Source of the DNA: Serilophus lunatus
Lineage: Eukaryota > Chordata > Aves > Passeriformes > Eurylaimidae
NCBI GenBank assembly: GCA_013399895.1
Contig: VXBA01004182.1
Coordinates: 195,292-259,291, forward strand
DNA: 64,000 nt
Reading direction: 5' to 3'
The notes under the pieces were generated by a model, which saw only the letters and a list, made by a program, of their open reading frames with translations, had not been told where the DNA came from and ran no database searches. A program made the translations under genes and the position numbers. Each line of letters starts with the position of its first letter. Position 1 is the first letter of the stretch. Below are positions 62,950 to 64,000 of the stretch, one piece after another.

Positions 62950-63460
62950 CAGGGGTCCTCAAACTTTTTAAACAGGGGGCCAGTTCACTGTCCCTCAGAC
63001 ACTGTCGGGGGCTAGACTAGAGTTTGGAGGAAAATGAACGAGTTCCTATGCACACTGCACATATTTTATTTGTAGTAGTGCACAAAAAACAGGAAAAAGA
63101 ATGCAATATTTAAAATGAAGAACAATTTTAATCAACAAAAACAAATAATATTGCAATGTGAACTACAGGCCTGCTTTTGGCTAATGAGATGGTCAATGTT
63201 AGGTTCCATATTTGTCACTGCTAGTTGTAAGGTGGGGAAGCCCGGGGGCAAGGCCTACACTCTGTCTCCCCACCCCGTCCCGCTGCGCCGGCCCTGCAGA
63301 TAGCCATCTGCAGGGACTGCGAAGGGACGGGGGCTGTCCCCGTCCGAGAGAAGACCGCAAACAGAACAGAGGTGGGGGGGTTCTTTGTATACCGGCGGGC
63401 CGGATTGAGGACCCTGGGGGGGCCGTATCTGGCCCGCAGGCGGTAGTTTGAGAACCCCTG
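62950..63460. mobile_element. Non-autonomous hAT DNA transposon (511 bp), complete
   Basis: The left terminus CAGGGGTCCTCAAACT and right terminus AGTTTGAGAACCCCTG form inverted repeats matching at 15 of 16 bases. The element is flanked by a perfect 8-bp duplication, the hAT signature. Internal text such as GCCTGCTTTTGGCTAATGAG, then ATGGTCAATG, is typical of Charlie-like hAT elements as I recall them, unchecked. There is no transposase frame, so it moved with help from an autonomous relative. The right third is GC-rich and holds two perfect hairpins. Confidence 0.92.
63292..63345. repeat. Two perfect hairpins inside the hAT element
   Basis: CCCTGCAGAT (63292-63301) pairs with ATCTGCAGGG (63306-63315) across a 4-base loop. 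GGACGGGG (63325-63332) pairs with CCCCGTCC (63338-63345) across a 5-base loop. Perfect pairing of both is unlikely by chance. Confidence 0.9.
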
Positions 63461-63468
63461 TTCTAGAC
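63461..63468. repeat. 8-bp target-site duplication, right copy
   Basis: ttctagac, matching 62942-62949. Confidence 0.95.
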
Positions 63469-63565
63469 TGTCAGTTAAGTGCTTTTTGCAATACAAAGTG
63501 AAGTCCCTTGTTTCCTTTTTTTGTGTTTCTTTTGCCAGTGATATTTTAAAAAAAAATTTGCTAAG

Positions 63566-64000
63566 GAAAACCCTTCTCTGGACACATTCCAGCAACTCAA
63601 CATCTTTCTTGATGGACACAGTACTCAAGCTGCGTCCTAACCAGTGCCAAGTACAAAGGAAGAATAACTTCCCTAGTCCTACTGGCAACACTATTCTTGA
63701 TGCAGGCCAAGATGCCATTGGCCTTCTTGGCCGCCTGGGCACATTGCTGGCTCATTTTCAGTTTCCTATCAACCAGCACACTCAAATCCCTTTCCACCTG
63801 GCCATCCTCCAGCAACACAGTCCCTATAATTCTGCATGGGGTTATTGTGGCCAAAGTGTAAAACTCTGCACTCAGATTTATTAAATCTCATGCAATTGGA
63901 CTCAGCCTATCTATCCAGCCTATCAAGGTCTCTCTGCAGAGCCCTCCTACCCTCAAACAGATCGACACTCATTCCACGTTTGGTGTCATCTGCAAATTTA
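63566..64000 (-). mobile_element. CR1 LINE fragment running off the window end
   Basis: The minus-strand frame at 63597-63854 carries the CR1 ORF2 segment (KMSQQCAQAAKKANGILACI, SVASRTREVILPLYLALVRT). The frame is relatively well preserved. The CR1 3' end is missing at about 63566, where the sequence changes to T/A-rich DNA. The 5' part continues beyond the window. Confidence 0.9.

Noticed and set aside
62950..63460. SPIN-type hAT element
   Set aside because: Its termini begin CAGGGGTCCTCAAACT, which differs from the SPIN start as I know it, so the narrower family name was not used.

Overview
The window looks like vertebrate, and specifically avian, nuclear DNA. The main evidence is CR1 LINE pieces on both strands, several with the CR1 3' end and its short ATTCTATG-type terminal repeat. 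It also has endogenous retroviral LTRs with TGTCCTGGTTT-type ends, a decayed ERVL-like gag-pro-pol body and simple repeats. All of this sits in AT-rich sequence with no recognisable host exon. The bird order cannot be decided from the sequence alone.

Layout. 1-9.1 kb is AT-rich unique DNA with an assembly gap in a G run (2268-2277), two short CR1 tails (about 7.8 and 8.4 kb) and an ATCT microsatellite (8987-9095). 9.2-12.7 kb is a cluster of retroviral LTRs. A 371-bp LTR on the minus strand still carries a tRNA-Ile-type primer binding site. It is followed by two copies of a ~1.5 kb LTR family with a GC-rich U3 (here called family A). 12.7-26.8 kb is mostly AT-rich, with a possible LTR (14.2-14.7 kb), a second gap in a G run (18531-18540), a 477-bp solo LTR (21790-22266) and CR1 pieces. 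26.86-27.8 kb is an isolated GC- and CpG-rich block with a (CA)n tract. 31.8-33.7 kb is a CR1 interrupted by a family A solo LTR. 37-42.3 kb holds a small LTR, a 1 kb CR1 and a ~1.05 kb LTR with a polypurine tract. 43.3-46.6 kb holds a GC-rich possible LTR and another family A LTR.

49871-56380 is a minus-strand ERVL-like provirus flanked by the 5-bp duplication acaac. It has one complete family A LTR on the 3' side, a 77-bp remnant of the 5' LTR, and broken remains of protease, reverse transcriptase, RNase H and integrase with no env seen. It therefore links the five family A LTRs elsewhere in the window to an ERVL-like parent. Two exact direct duplications inside it (614 bp and 184 bp), each split by a single N, are probably assembly errors. 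57.2-58.0 kb is an unidentified block of moderate GC content. 60969 to about 62388 is a minus-strand family A LTR. 62950-63460 is a complete non-autonomous hAT-type DNA transposon with a perfect 8-bp target-site duplication. The window ends inside a minus-strand CR1.

No intact protein-coding gene, RNA gene or CRISPR array was identified. The recognisable coding sequence is all decayed LINE or retroviral material. The interest of the window lies in its transposon archaeology and its assembly quality.
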